In this document: in pieces, positions 11,259 to 23,135 of the stretch
How the letters are laid out: the number at the start of each line of letters is the position of its first letter
Numbering within the stretch: position 1 is the stretch's first letter
Source of the DNA: Saururus chinensis
Lineage: Eukaryota; Streptophyta; Magnoliopsida; Piperales; Saururaceae
Direction of reading: 5' to 3'
NCBI GenBank assembly: GCA_035235625.1
Contig: CP141150.1
Span: 14,946,330-15,010,329 of the forward strand
DNA length: 64,000 nucleotides
Notes under the pieces: generated by a model
What the model saw: the letters and a program-made list of their open reading frames with translations, nothing else
The model's database searches: none
Told to the model about the DNA's origin: nothing
Position numbers and translations under genes: made by a program

Positions 11259-12145
11259 ATTTCGCCAGTCATGTGGTTACGGGCCAAATCTAATAACTGC
11301 AACCATACAAGGTTTTCAATTCCTGAAGGGATGGCTCCGTAGATTTGATTATTTCCGAGTATTAAGTAATCAAGCTGATTGGAGAGGTTTGATGTGGATT
11401 TGGGGAGAGAACCAACAAGGCTAGTTACCTGAGCAGCAAGACTGACCAAGCGAGTACAGTTGGTCAAAGATGTGATAAACTGCAAGTCGTTGTTTCCGAC
11501 ACCTCCAAGCCTGTTGTAGCCAATGTTAAACCAAGACAAATTCTTCTAATTTCCTAGATCGACAGGGACAAACCCAGTGAAAAGATTAACCGGAAAGTCG
11601 AGCTGTGTGAGATGAGAAGCATTGGCTAGAGTGGTTGGAAGTGGACCAATGAATTCGTTTCCACCAACAGCAAGTCTTTGGAGGTTTGACATTGTAAGAC
11701 CCATGTTTGAGGAAAGTCTTCCCCGAAATTGGTTTTCTTCTAGAGACAACTCAATCAGGGATGAGAGATTGTAAAGAGAAGGAGGTAACGTACCAGATAG
11801 CTTGTTGGCACCACAATAAAGTACTCTCAAGCTGAAAAGCTGGACAAGTTCACTTAGGATGCACCCATCAAAGCTATTAGCTGCCATAACCATAACCTCC
11901 AGTGCAGAGAGGTTCCCAAATGAAGGTGGAATCGTTCCAGTGAGTTTATTGACACCCAATGCAAGGTGACCCAGCTGAGACAATGAACCAAGCTCGGTGG
12001 GGACATTTCCTACAAGTCTATTTCCTTCCAAAATAAGATAAACGAGGCCGGAGCAATTGGAGCAATTGGAGAGACTGCCTGGAATTTCTCCTTGTAGTGA
12101 GTTGTTAGCCAAATTAAGATCTTTGAGGCGACGCAAACGAGACAA

Positions 12146-12533
12146 TGTTGGGCTTTGTTTTGTAATAAAACATAAAGTGGCCCAACTATCTCAATTGACA
12201 CTATTTTGGGCTTTTATAAAACTGTCTGGGTAATGGGCCTGAGTCAGAATACCCATTAAGCTGTGGTTTTAAGTGACGAATCTGAACCATTGGATGACGT
12301 ATGGATGGACGGTCAGGATTCTAAGGTTCTTAACAGTGGTGTCCTGGTTTAGTTATAAATACACCATTAGCCATCCTAATTCGGTGTCTTAAGCGAGATT
12401 ACTCTCAGCCAAATTCTAAACCAAAAATACTATTGTGATTCTGAAGAGGATTAGCTGAAGATCAAGCTTTGTTGAAGAGGTTCTCAATTACAATGGCTAC
12501 AGGTATGCCTAATCCCTGTATTAAGTTTTAACA
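12146..12533 (+). repeat. 5' LTR of the copia element
   Basis: A 388 bp direct repeat with TG/CA ends. It contains a TATA-like TTATAAATACACC near 12353. The primer site follows at 12536-12548 as TGGTATCGGAGTT, a mutated tRNA-iMet match. Confidence 0.93.
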
Positions 12534-13458
12534 ATTGGTATCGGAGTTGGTTTATTTTGCATGGAACAAAAATTTTATGGTGGACAAAATTTTTTCTCTG
12601 TTCACGGCGGTTGTAATTTTTATGTTCCCGTAGTTTACTGTATGTTCATATGATTTACTGTAGCAATATTCCCATGTTTTGAGTTACTGTAGACTGTTTA
12701 CTACGGCTGTCGGATAGCCGCCGGACTGTAGGCCGGAGTAGACGCGCCGGTAAGAGCCGCCGCCGCTAGGCGTTAGGCTCTGGTCAGCGCCGCCGCTGAG
12801 CCGGCCCTCCGGATTCTCGTACAGTCCGGCGGCGGCTTTTAAAAATTTTGTTTTGTTTTTTTTTTTTAAGGGACTGTATAAGGACTTTGGACTATAATTT
12901 TTATTTGTGGTGTGTGTGGTGATGGAACCCCTGGCCGAGTCCCAAAAGCCTGATGACAAAATTGACATTAATGCCCTTGTTAATTTTGTATATGGATATT
13001 CTTATGATTGTTTGATAATTAATTGCATTCATTTTATTATTTGAAAAGGTGATTAGCACATATTCAGTTCCCACATCCGTTGAGATGATTTAGGAGTGGC
13101 CAAAGCATCCTAAGTTATTTGTCAACATGTGAATCATATAGAATGCTACCATGGGGTGCATAGATTCACATACATAAAAATATTGTGCTGTCATCAAATT
13201 TTGAGTATGTGACAAAGATTGTCATCAGCCCCCAAAGGGAGGTGGTAGTCAGCGTCGCATAATTAGGATAGGGTGGAGGGTTATACATTTTAACATGGGT
13301 GAATCCCTATGCCCAAAGGTGTGAGATTTTCCTGTAATGTTTTATGTATAACCCACTAGCCTTATCATGAGACAAAATAAATTTTTGTTTCTATCTGGCT
13401 CAGTAATTTTGATGCAGATTGCAACCTTTGCCCAAAGGGAGGTTTACAATTTTACTTA

Positions 13459-14786
13459 ATGATTTTAGCATTGGCTATTTCATACTTATGTTATTGTTTC
13501 TTGCCCTCTTTAATGTTTGCATGTATTTATTCTTTTATTGCAGCTTATCCGTCTTTCATTTTTGATCCAAATCAACACCTTCCATTATTGTCTGGGGACA
13601 ATTTTACAGATTGGAAGGAAAAAGTTCCTTTATTGTTAGGGTGCATGGACTTAGATTTGGCGTTTCGTATGGATGCACCCACCACTCCTATGGAAAAATG
13701 TACGCCAAGTGAGGTAGCATCTTATGAAAAGTGGGAGCGGTCTAACCGCTTAAGCATGATGCTCATGAGGTCTCACATAAATAAAAGCATTAGGGGATCC
13801 ATCCCAGAATGCGCTACAGCCCAAGAACTTTTGAAAGCTATTGAAGCTCAATTAAGAGTTCTAATAAAGCTATGGCCAGTACCTTAATGTCCAAGTTGTC
13901 ATCCATGAGGCTAATAGATGACAAAGGGGTGAGAGAGCATATCATGCAGATGCGTGATATTGCTAATAAGTTAAACAACATGAAAATAAAGATTGATGAC
14001 ACCTTTTTGGTCCACTTCATTCTGAACTCCCTGACTGCACAATATGGGCCATTTAAGATCTCTTATAACACACATAACACCGAGTGGTCAGTTAATGACC
14101 TTCTAAGTATGTGTGTACAGGAAGAGGGGAGACTTAAGCAAGAGAAGCTAGAAAGTGCCCATCTAGTTTCTCATAAAGGACAAAAGAAGGCTAATCATGG
14201 TGCTCCAAAGAAGAAAGCTGTTAAAGGTGTGCCAATGAAGTCTACCGGTATCACCAAGGAAACCAAATACTTTTTCTGCAAGAAGAAAGGACACATGAAG
14301 AAAGATTGCCCTAAGTATCAGAAGTGGCTTGCTAAGAAAGGAGGTAATTTCATGTCTTTAGTGTGTTATGAATCTAATTATGTTGATTCTCATCATAATA
14401 ACACATGGTGGATTGACTATGGTTCTACAATCCATGTTTCCACTGTCATGCAGGGGTTTCTCAGTCTAATGAAACCAAATGATGGGGAGCACAACATCTA
14501 TTCTGGAAATAAGATGTGTTCGAAGGTTGAAGGTGTGGGGACATATAGACTTGTTCTCCATACAGGATACACCTTAGATTTAGAGAAAGCTTTCTATATT
14601 CTAAGTTTTTCTAAAAACTTAGTTTCTGTATCAAGACTAGTGCCTCATGGCTTTAATTTTCAGTTTATGAATTCTTCATTTCTGATTATTAAAGATTCAG
14701 TCACCATTGGTTCTAGTTCTTTGATTGATGGATTATATTGTCTCTCTTTGCATGTTTCTTTTGAACAATCTATGATGTCTGTGTAA
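13459..14786 (+). pseudogene. Copia Gag and protease, frameshifted
   Basis: The first reading frame (13459-13887) carries the copia Gag N-terminal signature around LSGDNFTDWKEKV, then shifts frame near 13870. The second stretch (13872-14786) continues Gag, followed by a zinc knuckle near 14270-14310 whose first Cys is Tyr (YFFCKKKGHMKKDC), and a protease region where the expected DSG active site reads DYG (near 14410). A stop follows at 14784-14786. A roughly 920 bp leader (12534-13458) shows no gene. Confidence 0.85.
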
Positions 14787-14811
14787 GGAAGTGTTATTAA
14801 AAAGAACTCCT

Positions 14812-17563
14812 CTATGTTATGGCACAGGCGGTTGGGACATATCTCCATTGACCACTTAAAGCGATTGGTAAGAGAATGAGTTTTAAAAACTCTTGACTTT
14901 ACTAATCTTGAGACATGTATAGACTGCATAAAGGGAAAGCAGACTAACAAGTCTTCTAAGGGTGCTAAGAGGCATGATGAGAAATTAGGCACCATACACA
15001 CTGATATCTGTGGACCGTTTAGTACTCCCTGTCTGAATGGTCAAAGGTATTTCATTACCTTTATAGATGATCATACCCGATACATGTATCTTTATCTCTT
15101 AAATGAAAAGTCTGAAGCATTTGATGCTTTCAAGACTTATAAGGCAGAGGTAGAGAAACAATCTGGATTGAGTACCAAAATTGTTAGATCAGACAGAGGA
15201 GGGGAATACTGTGGTAGGTACACAGAGAGTGGACAAAAACCTGGACCATTTGCGCAATTCCTCAAGGAAAATGGTATTGTTGCACAATACACAGTACCAG
15301 GCACACCACAACAAAATGGTGTTGCTGAAAGGAGGAGCCGCACTTTGATGGATACGGTGAGGAGTATGATAAGTAACTCCTCTCTTCCTCTCAATATGTG
15401 GAGTGAAGCCTTAAAAATAGCAGTGTACATTTTAAATCGAGTTCCATCAAAAGCTGTTCCTAAACACCCTTTGAGTTATGGAATGGATGGAAACCTAGTT
15501 TAGATCATGTACACATCTGGGGTTGTCCTGTTGAGGTTAGGGTGTACAATCCACTTGAGAAGAAGCTTGACCCTAAGACTGTCAGTGGTTTTTTCATTGG
15601 CTATGCAGAAAGGTCTAAGGGTTATAGGTTTTATTGTCCATCTCACACCCCTACAGTAGTCGAAGCACGGAATGCACGTTTTCTTGAGCATGGCAACTTC
15701 AGTGGGAGTATTTCCCCCAAACACATTGTGTTTGAGGAAATACGGGTTCCAGTACTTATACCCATATCCGGTGGAGGATCACATGCTGCATCGCCTATGG
15801 TGATTCCAGAGCAGCCTCTGCTTCCTTCACCATCCCCTCAGGAACAAGTTGCTGAAGTTCCTATTGCACAGGCACCTCCGCCTGTTGATGAAATAGGACT
15901 TTAAAGGTCCTCAAGAGTAAGGAAACCTGCACTCCCTTCTAACTATGTTGTATACCTTCAGGAGTCTGACGAGAATGTTGGACTCATTCAAGATCCTATT
16001 ACGTATTCACAGGCCATGTCTGAAGATAACTCTATCAAATGGTATGATGCCATGCAGGATGAGATGAAATCTATGGTTGATAATCAAGTATGGGATCTCA
16101 TAGAGTTACCGCAGGGCGCTAGGACTCTTGGCTGCAAATGGGTTTATAAGACTAAATTAGACCCATCTGGTAACATTAGCAGATATAAGGCTCGACTTGT
16201 AGCCAAAGGATTTCTTCAGAAAGATGATGTTGACTATAATGAAACCTTCTCTCCAGTTTCTACGAAGGATTCATTGAGAGTTATTTTGGCCCTTGTAGCT
16301 CATTTTGACTTGGAGTTACATCAAATGGATGTCAAGACTGCGTTCTTGAATGGGGATCTTGAGGAGGAGGTATGACTCAGCCTGAAGGATTCACCTCAGA
16401 TAAGGGAAGTCATCTGGTTTGTAGACTCAAGAAGTAAATATACGGACTGAAACAGGCCTCCCGACAGTGGTATTTGAAGTTCAACGATGTTATTACTTCA
16501 TTTGGTTTTAAGGAGAACATTGTTGATCAGTGCATATACCTTAAGGTTAGTGGGAGCCGTTACACGTTTCTGGTCTTGTATGTTGATGACATTTTACTTG
16601 CAAGCAGTGACTTAGGGATGTTGCACGAGACTAAGCAGTTTCTTTCTCAGAACTTTGACATGAAAGATTTAGGAGAGGCATCCTGTGTCATAGGGATTGA
16701 GATCTATCGTGATAGATCCAGAAGGATCCTTGGGTTGTCTCAACAGGCCTATATCAATAAAGTTCTGCAACGGTTTAACATGGAAAACTGCTCACCTAGT
16801 GCAGCTCCTATTGTGAAGGGTGACAAATTTGGCTTGTTCCAGTGTCCAAAGAATTCTTTGGAGTTGGAAAGCATGAAAGAAATTCCTTATACATCGGCAG
16901 TTGGTAGTATGATGTACTTGGAGGTCTGTAGAAGACCTGATATTGCCTTTGTTATGGGAATGTTGGGTAGATATCAGAAAAATCTAGGGATGGATCATTG
17001 GAGAGCTGCAAAGAAGGTTATGAGGTATTTGCAAGGAACGAAGAATTACATGCTTACATACAGACATTCTGATCATTTGGAGCTAGTTGGATACACAGAT
17101 GCAGACTTTGCTGGTTGTGTTGACTTGAAAAAGTCGATGTCGGGTTATATTTTCCTTTTGGCAAGCGATGCTGTCTCTTGGAAAAGTATTAAGCAAACCC
17201 TTACAACGTCATCGACTATGGAGGCAGAGTTTGTTGCTTGTTATGAGGGCACGTCACATGCTACTTGGCTGATGAACTTTGTTACCGGACTTACTATTTT
17301 GGATTCCATATCTAGGCTGTTAAAGATGTTCTGTGATAATAGTGTTGTTGTGTTCTTCACGAAGAAATATTTGTGGAAGTCGGAGTAAGCACATCGACAT
17401 CAAGTATCTTGTTGTTCGGGATCATGTTAAAGCAGGGACAGTTGTTATTGAGCATATAGGTACTGAGCTTATGGTTGCTGATCCAATGACTAAGGGCTTA
17501 CCCCCTTCTCTGTTTAAGAGACATGTGGATCATATGGGTCTTATTAGCTCATTGTGCATTTGA
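14812..17563 (+). pseudogene. Copia integrase, reverse transcriptase and RNase H, multiply interrupted
   Basis: The integrase zinc-finger remnant (HRRLGHISIDHL) starts near 14820 and is broken by a stop at 14878-14880. The catalytic core keeps its D, D and E residues (HTDICGPF, SDRGGEY, NGVAERR; 14998-15340). A frameshift follows near 15500. The reverse transcriptase starts at 16016, stops at 16373-16375 just before the conserved tyrosine step, and resumes to the YVDDILLAS catalytic loop at 16579-16605. RNase H (YTDADFAGC near 17090; TMEAEF near 17215) ends after another frameshift near 17385, with the final stop at 17561-17563. The domain order is that of Ty1/copia; the lineage was not assigned. 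Confidence 0.88.
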
Positions 17564-18025
17564 TTTTGCTTATGTACTTCTGGGCTTTATTCATTTATCA
17601 TAGCAGTTACAGTTTCTTTTCTCGTGGTGTCTCATTTTTCAGTGCACTTAAGTATGAGACAATATTTGCAAAATGAGTGGGAGCATGCCTTCACTCATAA
17701 ATATATTTTGCCACATATAACACTCAAATAGACTGAATTAGTTGCATTGTGATACATGGAAGGGAATGTTCTCCTTTGAGGACATAACCGCCTTGATTCA
17801 TGCGATTATGACATTTTTGTAAGAGTATAAAGTTACCACATACAGTTCGAAGGGTATTATTTTTTTAAACATTGTATGCGCATACGAAAGTCATTTTAAA
17901 GTTTCCCATTACCCACTTGGTTATTTTTTAACTAAAATATTTTTCTCAAATTTAGTTTAATTGAGCCAAGTGGGAGATTTTATTCTTTCTATGGCTCAAT
18001 TGAGAAGTTATGCCAAGTGGGAGAA

Positions 18026-18413
18026 TGTTGGGCTTTGTTTTGTATTAAAACATAAAGTGGATCAACTATCTCAATTGACACTGTTTTCGGCTTTTATAAA
18101 ACTGTTTGGGTAATGAGCCTGAGTCAGAATACCCATTAAGCTATGGTTTTAAGTGGCGAATCTGAACCATTGGATGACCTATGGATGGATGGTCAGGATT
18201 CTTGGGTTCTTAACAGTGGTGTCCTGGTTTAGTTATAAATACACCATTAGCCATCCTAATTCGGTGTCTTAAGCAAGATTACTCTCAGCCAAATTCTAAA
18301 CCAGAAATACTATTGTGATTCTGAAGAGGATTAGTTGAATATCAAGCTTTGTTGAAGAGGTTCTCAATTACAATGTCTACAGGTATGCCTAATCCCTGTA
18401 TTACGTTTTAACA
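18026..18413 (+). repeat. 3' LTR of the copia element
   Basis: A 388 bp LTR preceded by the polypurine tract GCCAAGTGGGAGAA and followed by the target duplication gacaa. The segment 17564-18025 between RNase H and the LTR is non-coding. Confidence 0.93.
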
Positions 18414-18757
18414 GACAACTCCAATGGTATGCTGCCATGAAAGTCATTCTCATGAATGTCTAAGCTTTTGAGGAAGGAAAGATTGCCGAGCTGAGGTGAC
18501 ACTGTCCCTTTTAAAACAAGATGGGGCAGTTCCAAGCGCGTGACTCGCCCATGCCAGTGACTGCAAGTGATCCCAGGCCAAAAGCAAAAGTGGGCGGAAT
18601 GGTTCCAAGAAGTGAAGATTTGGTGAGGGTCAGCAGTGATGTCCTTTTTGAAAGTGAGCAATGCAAGCCGATCCGTCTCGTTGCCCACATGTAAGGCCTT
18701 GATGCTCATCAACAACAAGCTGAAGCAAACGAAGAGTGTATGGACCTGCACCTCCAT

Positions 18758-19135
18758 GTTAGAAAAGCCTGAACAATTGAATGGCGGAGAAACTGGGCTC
18801 CGTCGAGCACGCTCTAGCTTCTTCACTCTATGATGTTTGAGAATGCCTGATATGTGGGCGGTAGCTATGGGACTGAATATATAACATTTAGGAAGGTGAG
18901 TTAAAACGAGTTAATATCCAGACTTCATCAGTGACTCCTTTACGACTTTGTTGAAAGTAACTGCATTAGTGACTCCTTTACGACGTTGACACCGTCTTCT
19001 CCACTTTATCCTTGTGGAGATAGGAATCAGGTTCTCACACCAATTTCTCATGTGTCCAGTTAGCACTCACGTTACACTGTGATGGATACACTATGCGCCT
19101 TTCCTAAAGCACTTCTATAATATCCTCGTCCTTGG
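18758..19135 (-). promoter_or_regulatory. Upstream region of copy A, cut by a MULE
   Basis: Homologous to the region upstream of copy C (56826-57115) and partly to copy B (29700-29905). All contain the phrase GTGACTCCTTTACGACTTTG, here twice. The homology stops near 19135, where the copy C homolog continues with TCCTAAAGCC and copy A enters the MULE terminal repeat. No precise promoter elements were assigned. Confidence 0.6.
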
Positions 19136-20771
19136 AAATTTTTTTAGAAATAGACTCAACAAATGCCGGAATTACAAAAATAGGCAAGGAATTCCAGTTT
19201 TGCAAAATTAGACTTAGGCACATGCGAAACTCCCACACGTACAGTGCAAAATGGCATATATGCCCTTTCTCTTAATAAACTCCCCTCCTCGATTCCACTT
19301 TTGGCTTCTGGGTGATTGCAGTCGCCTCTCGCCGGAGATTGCCAACCAGATCCGCCTCTCCCCAGCCCCATCTCTCCCTCTGCAATCTCCTCCCCCACCT
19401 CTGTGCAGTCACAGCCACTGTCCCGCTACTCTAACTCTCCTCTCCCGGCCTACTGATGAAGGAATGCACACCTCGTCTAGGCGATCCTCCTCTCTCATGC
19501 CCCCCCTCTCTCCCACTCCTTTGTCCTACCTCTACCCACGCTCACGGTTCCGTCCTCGGGCAGATTTTCATTGCCTTTGCGCCCTTGGTGCAGCTTTCAT
19601 CCATCGTCCCTCTGAAGCTTGGGCTTCATAATCGATTGGCTAGGTAAGATCCCTGATCCCTTATTTTTTGCATAACCAAATAAATATTAAGGTAGTTTCA
19701 ATGATTTTTGGCTCAGAATGGGTGCTATAATTTTCTTTGATATGATTGCTTCCACTCAGAAGTCTATCCATGAATTATTTACGATATTGTTTGAATGTTT
19801 GTACTAGCTGCGATTTCACCGCAAATATTTGCATTTGTCTAACTGAAAACTTTAAGTTGCTGACAGCAAATAGTTTTCTCTATGTTTTGTCAAATAGATA
19901 CTTATTATATGCTTGTCCAGAAACATTTGCTTTGCTTGTTGTGTAATTTTTTTTATTTTCTTAGGTTCTATTTTCTTGAGTTTTAATATTTGTTTTGCTG
20001 GTCACGTTGGGTTGTGGTAAGAGTTCCTCTGCATTGTGATTTTTTTGGTCTTTGGCATGGTTGTTTCTTTTAGGTTCTCCTTTATGGCAAATTATCATGT
20101 ATAATTTTCACTTCTGCGTGATATCACTACTACCTTTTCAATTCTACTTTTTTGTATTGTAGCTCTGTTCATGTAATGATTCCATAATATTTAGTTGCAA
20201 TCATTGATTATAATTTGCAATCAGTGTTTATGGTTGCCAAGTAGTTCATATTATGGTTGAGTTCATTATCTTGTTGGACTTAATGCTTAATATATGTGTT
20301 GATGATTATGTCTCTGCTAAGGACTTCAAATGAGCCTTTGGTGGTTTTAATTTAAGTGCAAGAGAAAATATTTTCTAAATAGTGGATTTCGAGGGAGGCT
20401 GTTTACTAATATTCTCTTTGACAATAGGGAGAATTTTGTCCAACTGCTTCCTCTCCCAACATGTTTTTTGCATCGACTTTTGGATTATTTCTTCATTTTT
20501 TTTTGTGACAGGGAATAGATTTCTGTATTCATGTTTGGAAAAAATTCTTTAGATCTATATGGGTTGGTCACAAAAGCTATTTTTTTTTTCTATTTGAGTG
20601 GGGCATATATCTTAATAAATGATAGAGAATAAACATCACCATTTTATGAGCTTCTCATTAGTTTTTTTATGATGATCAATTCTTCTCATTTGCTTTCGAC
20701 ACACACATAATTTCAGGGCACTCGCTTTGGAACTTCTCAGGCTATATAGTTATATAGTTAATTCATTTACT

Positions 20772-21638
20772 CATGACTATGATGTGATCTGATATCTAGC
20801 GAGTAGGAGACCATATAACCTAGTTTATATATTTAAAACAAAGTTAACTGATGAATCCTAACTGTTGACTGGTAGATGGTAGGAGGTTTTTCATTTTTCA
20901 AAGTACATTGTGTAGTCATTAGATGTGCTCAAGATGGGTTTACAAGGAAGGTTTGAATGTTGTGATATGCTATATAATGATTAGTATACCATATGACCTA
21001 GTAGATGGAATAATACAAAGTTAACTGATACATCCTAACTGTTGACTGGTAGATGGTAAGAGGCTTATATTTTCCGAAGTACATTGCGAGTTCATTAGAT
21101 TTGTAATAGATATGTTTACATATGGGTGGATAAATAAGAGTGTTATTAAGTAAATATGTCAACTTGATCTTCTATGTTTGGTGCTTAGTTAGTATGCTTG
21201 TAATATATTTTAATAGATGGAAAGTAAGTAAATGAATAGTATGTTTTGTTGTTAGGGTAAGTAAGGAAAATACATGTAATTAGTTATATTCATGCCTATG
21301 ATGTGATCTGATATCTAGCGTGTAGGAGACCATATAACCTAGTTTATATGGTTAAAACAAAGTTAACTTATGAATCCTAACTATTGATTGGTAGATGGTA
21401 GGAGGTTTTTCATTTTTCGAAGTACATTGTCTGGTCATTAGATGTGCTCAAGATGGGTTTACAAGGAAGGTTTGAATGTTGTGATATGCTATATAACGAG
21501 TAGTATACCATATGACCTAGTAGATGGAATAATACAAAGTTAATTGATACATCCTAACTGTTGACTGGTAGATGGTAAGAGGCTTATATTTTTCGAAGTA
21601 CATTGTGAGTTCATTAGATTTGTAATAGTTATGTTATA
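20772..21638 (+). repeat. Direct repeat pair inside the MULE
   Basis: 20772-21120 recurs at 21291-21638, an offset of about 519 bp, with only scattered differences. Both copies contain ATGTGATCTGATATCTAGCG and twice the phrase AACTGTTGACTGGTAGATGG or a close variant. A third, more degenerate partial copy follows at 21640-21770. Confidence 0.85.
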
Positions 21639-21931
21639 CTATCAAGAGTATGGTGTGATCTAATATTTATTGACGACGATACCGTATAACCTATAATATA
21701 TGGTTAGAAGATAGTTAACTGATTTCGATTAATTGTTGACTGGTAGTTAATTGATTTTGACTAAATCCATCCCTTCACTTCACCGCAGTACACTTATATG
21801 TCCACCTCCCCGAGGCATGCAAGAGGCAGCGGAGGAGAAGCCAGGCCAGAGACCAAGTAGGTGGAGTCCAACATTGAGGTGCCAGACAGTTTCACAGTGT
21901 ATAGAGTGATTATGCTAGATCAAAAGATGGG

Positions 21932-22222
21932 ATGTATATGGAGAGTAAACATTCTGCACATAACATAGTTTCTTCATTAGGCGTTGGTGGTTGCAGGTGG
22001 AAGTATAAAACCATAATTCCTATTGACTCGGACAATGAAGATGTTAAACTTAATGTGGGGAACATAGATATGGTGTTACACCTTATCTATGTTTCCCACC
22101 TTACATTTAACATCTTCATAGTTTGAGTCAATAGTAATTATGGTTTTATACTTCCTCTTGCCACCACCAACGCTTAATGATTAAACTTTGTAATGTGCAT
22201 GACTGATTGCTCTCCAATTCAG
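21932..22222. repeat. Long foldback (inverted repeat) inside the MULE
   Basis: The two arms are nearly complementary around a centre at 22077 (GGTGT-T-ACACC). The inner approximately 100 bp of each arm pairs with few mismatches. The outer part (to about 21932 and 22222) pairs more loosely, for example TGCACATAACA against TGTAATGTGCA. The predicted RNA is a hairpin with almost no loop. No flanking target duplication was found, so it may be an inverted duplication of MULE sequence rather than a separate MITE. Confidence 0.85.
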
Positions 22223-22599
22223 TTACATGTAATCACATGCCGCACATCATAGACTTAATTATATTTTGTATCTTCAGCCATCACATGGTCACGGTGGATA
22301 ATGTATACCCAAATGTATTTAATGGTTAGCAAATGCCTTTGTATACATTTTTCGTTGATATTGTACAAGCGAATGTTTCATAGGGTTAGAACTGCCATAA
22401 TTTATTGATTATGGTGAGTGGATTGGTGGAAATATAAATAGTTTTTAATGCATTCATATACAATTCCATTGTTGTTATAATGATGATGATAAATATTATT
22501 TAGAACAATATAAAATGAAAAGCTACAACTTCCCATAGACGTCATTAAAATACACATAGAGAAATGTTATTTTCATTGGCTGGGGCAATTACGAAAGCG

Positions 22600-23135
22600 T
22601 CATGTTAATATGAGCCTGGGTTCACGCACACTCGCGTCTGGCCCTGCGCTATGGGCAATCAAATATACATCTGGATGGGGTATAATACTCATATAATAGG
22701 CCTCATACAGCCCAGGCACATGCATTTGTACTTTAGCCCGGGATCATATAAATGGTACCGAAAAGTATAATGTTAATAGGAGCCCAGCCTCTCGCGCGTC
22801 TATGTGAGCCCGGGCTACACGGCCAATCCGAAGTACATCCAATGGCCCATATTAATAAAAAAAACGGGTCTGATATAGCCCGTTGACATGCATTTGTGCA
22901 TTAGCCAGGGCTCATAGAAATGGCGAAAAATTAATAGGAGACCGGAAATGCGCGCTTCTACTTGATCCCAGGCTCCACGGTCAATCGGATATACATCCAA
23001 ATATCCGATGGCCCATAAAACATAGGGTCATTTAAACCCTTAGACTATTATGGGTCATCGGATCTAAATCGATGTAATTGCCCATAGAGCCCGGGCTCCT
23101 ATAAATAGATGCACGTGTGCACGGGCTCCTATAAA
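22600..23135 (+). repeat. Degenerate tandem repeat of about 165 bp in the MULE
   Basis: Three to four diverged units follow each other. Each begins near TTAATAGGAGCCC and continues with GCGCGTCTA, a GAGCCCGGGCT-type palindrome, a CCAATCCGA-like stretch and ACATGCATTTGTGC. Unit starts are near 22610, 22770 and 22927, with a partial unit to 23135. No reading frame supports a protein. Confidence 0.65.

Larger units (their letters stand above)
12146..18413 (+). mobile_element. Ty1/copia LTR retrotransposon inserted in receptor kinase copy A
   Basis: A 6,268 bp element with two 388 bp LTRs (12146-12533 and 18026-18413), both TGTTGGGC...TTTTAACA, flanked by the 5 bp duplication gacaa (12141-12145 and 18414-18418). 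Removing the element and one gacaa rejoins the kinase LRR coding sequence in the form seen in copies B and C. The domain order is gag, protease, integrase, reverse transcriptase, RNase H, which defines Ty1/copia. By eye I count about 19 differences between the LTRs (near 5%). The coding region carries several frameshifts and stops, so the element is dead. Confidence 0.95.
10211..18757 (-). pseudogene. Xa21/EFR-like LRR receptor kinase, copy A, broken
   Basis: Homolog of copy B on the same strand. The N-terminus (signal peptide from ATG 18757, LRR N-cap, first LRR) is at 18757-18419. The remaining LRRs are at 12145-11260, the kinase C-lobe part of exon 1 begins near 11217 and runs to about 10980, and exon 2 is at about 10581-10211. 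Lesions: a Ty1/copia element (12146-18413) splits an early LRR; a TAG replaces a Leu codon near 11549; about 1.2 kb corresponding to copy B 27297-28480 (last LRRs, membrane segment, kinase N-lobe) is deleted at 11240 and filled with telomere-like sequence; and in exon 2 a Gly codon is TGA near 10331, removing the last 40 or so residues. The kinase motif HCDLKPSN and DFG remain readable. It cannot make a working receptor. Confidence 0.9.

Noticed and set aside
12684..12968. 94-codon open frame on the minus strand in the copia leader
   Set aside because: No domain; it is in the untranslated leader between the primer site and Gag.
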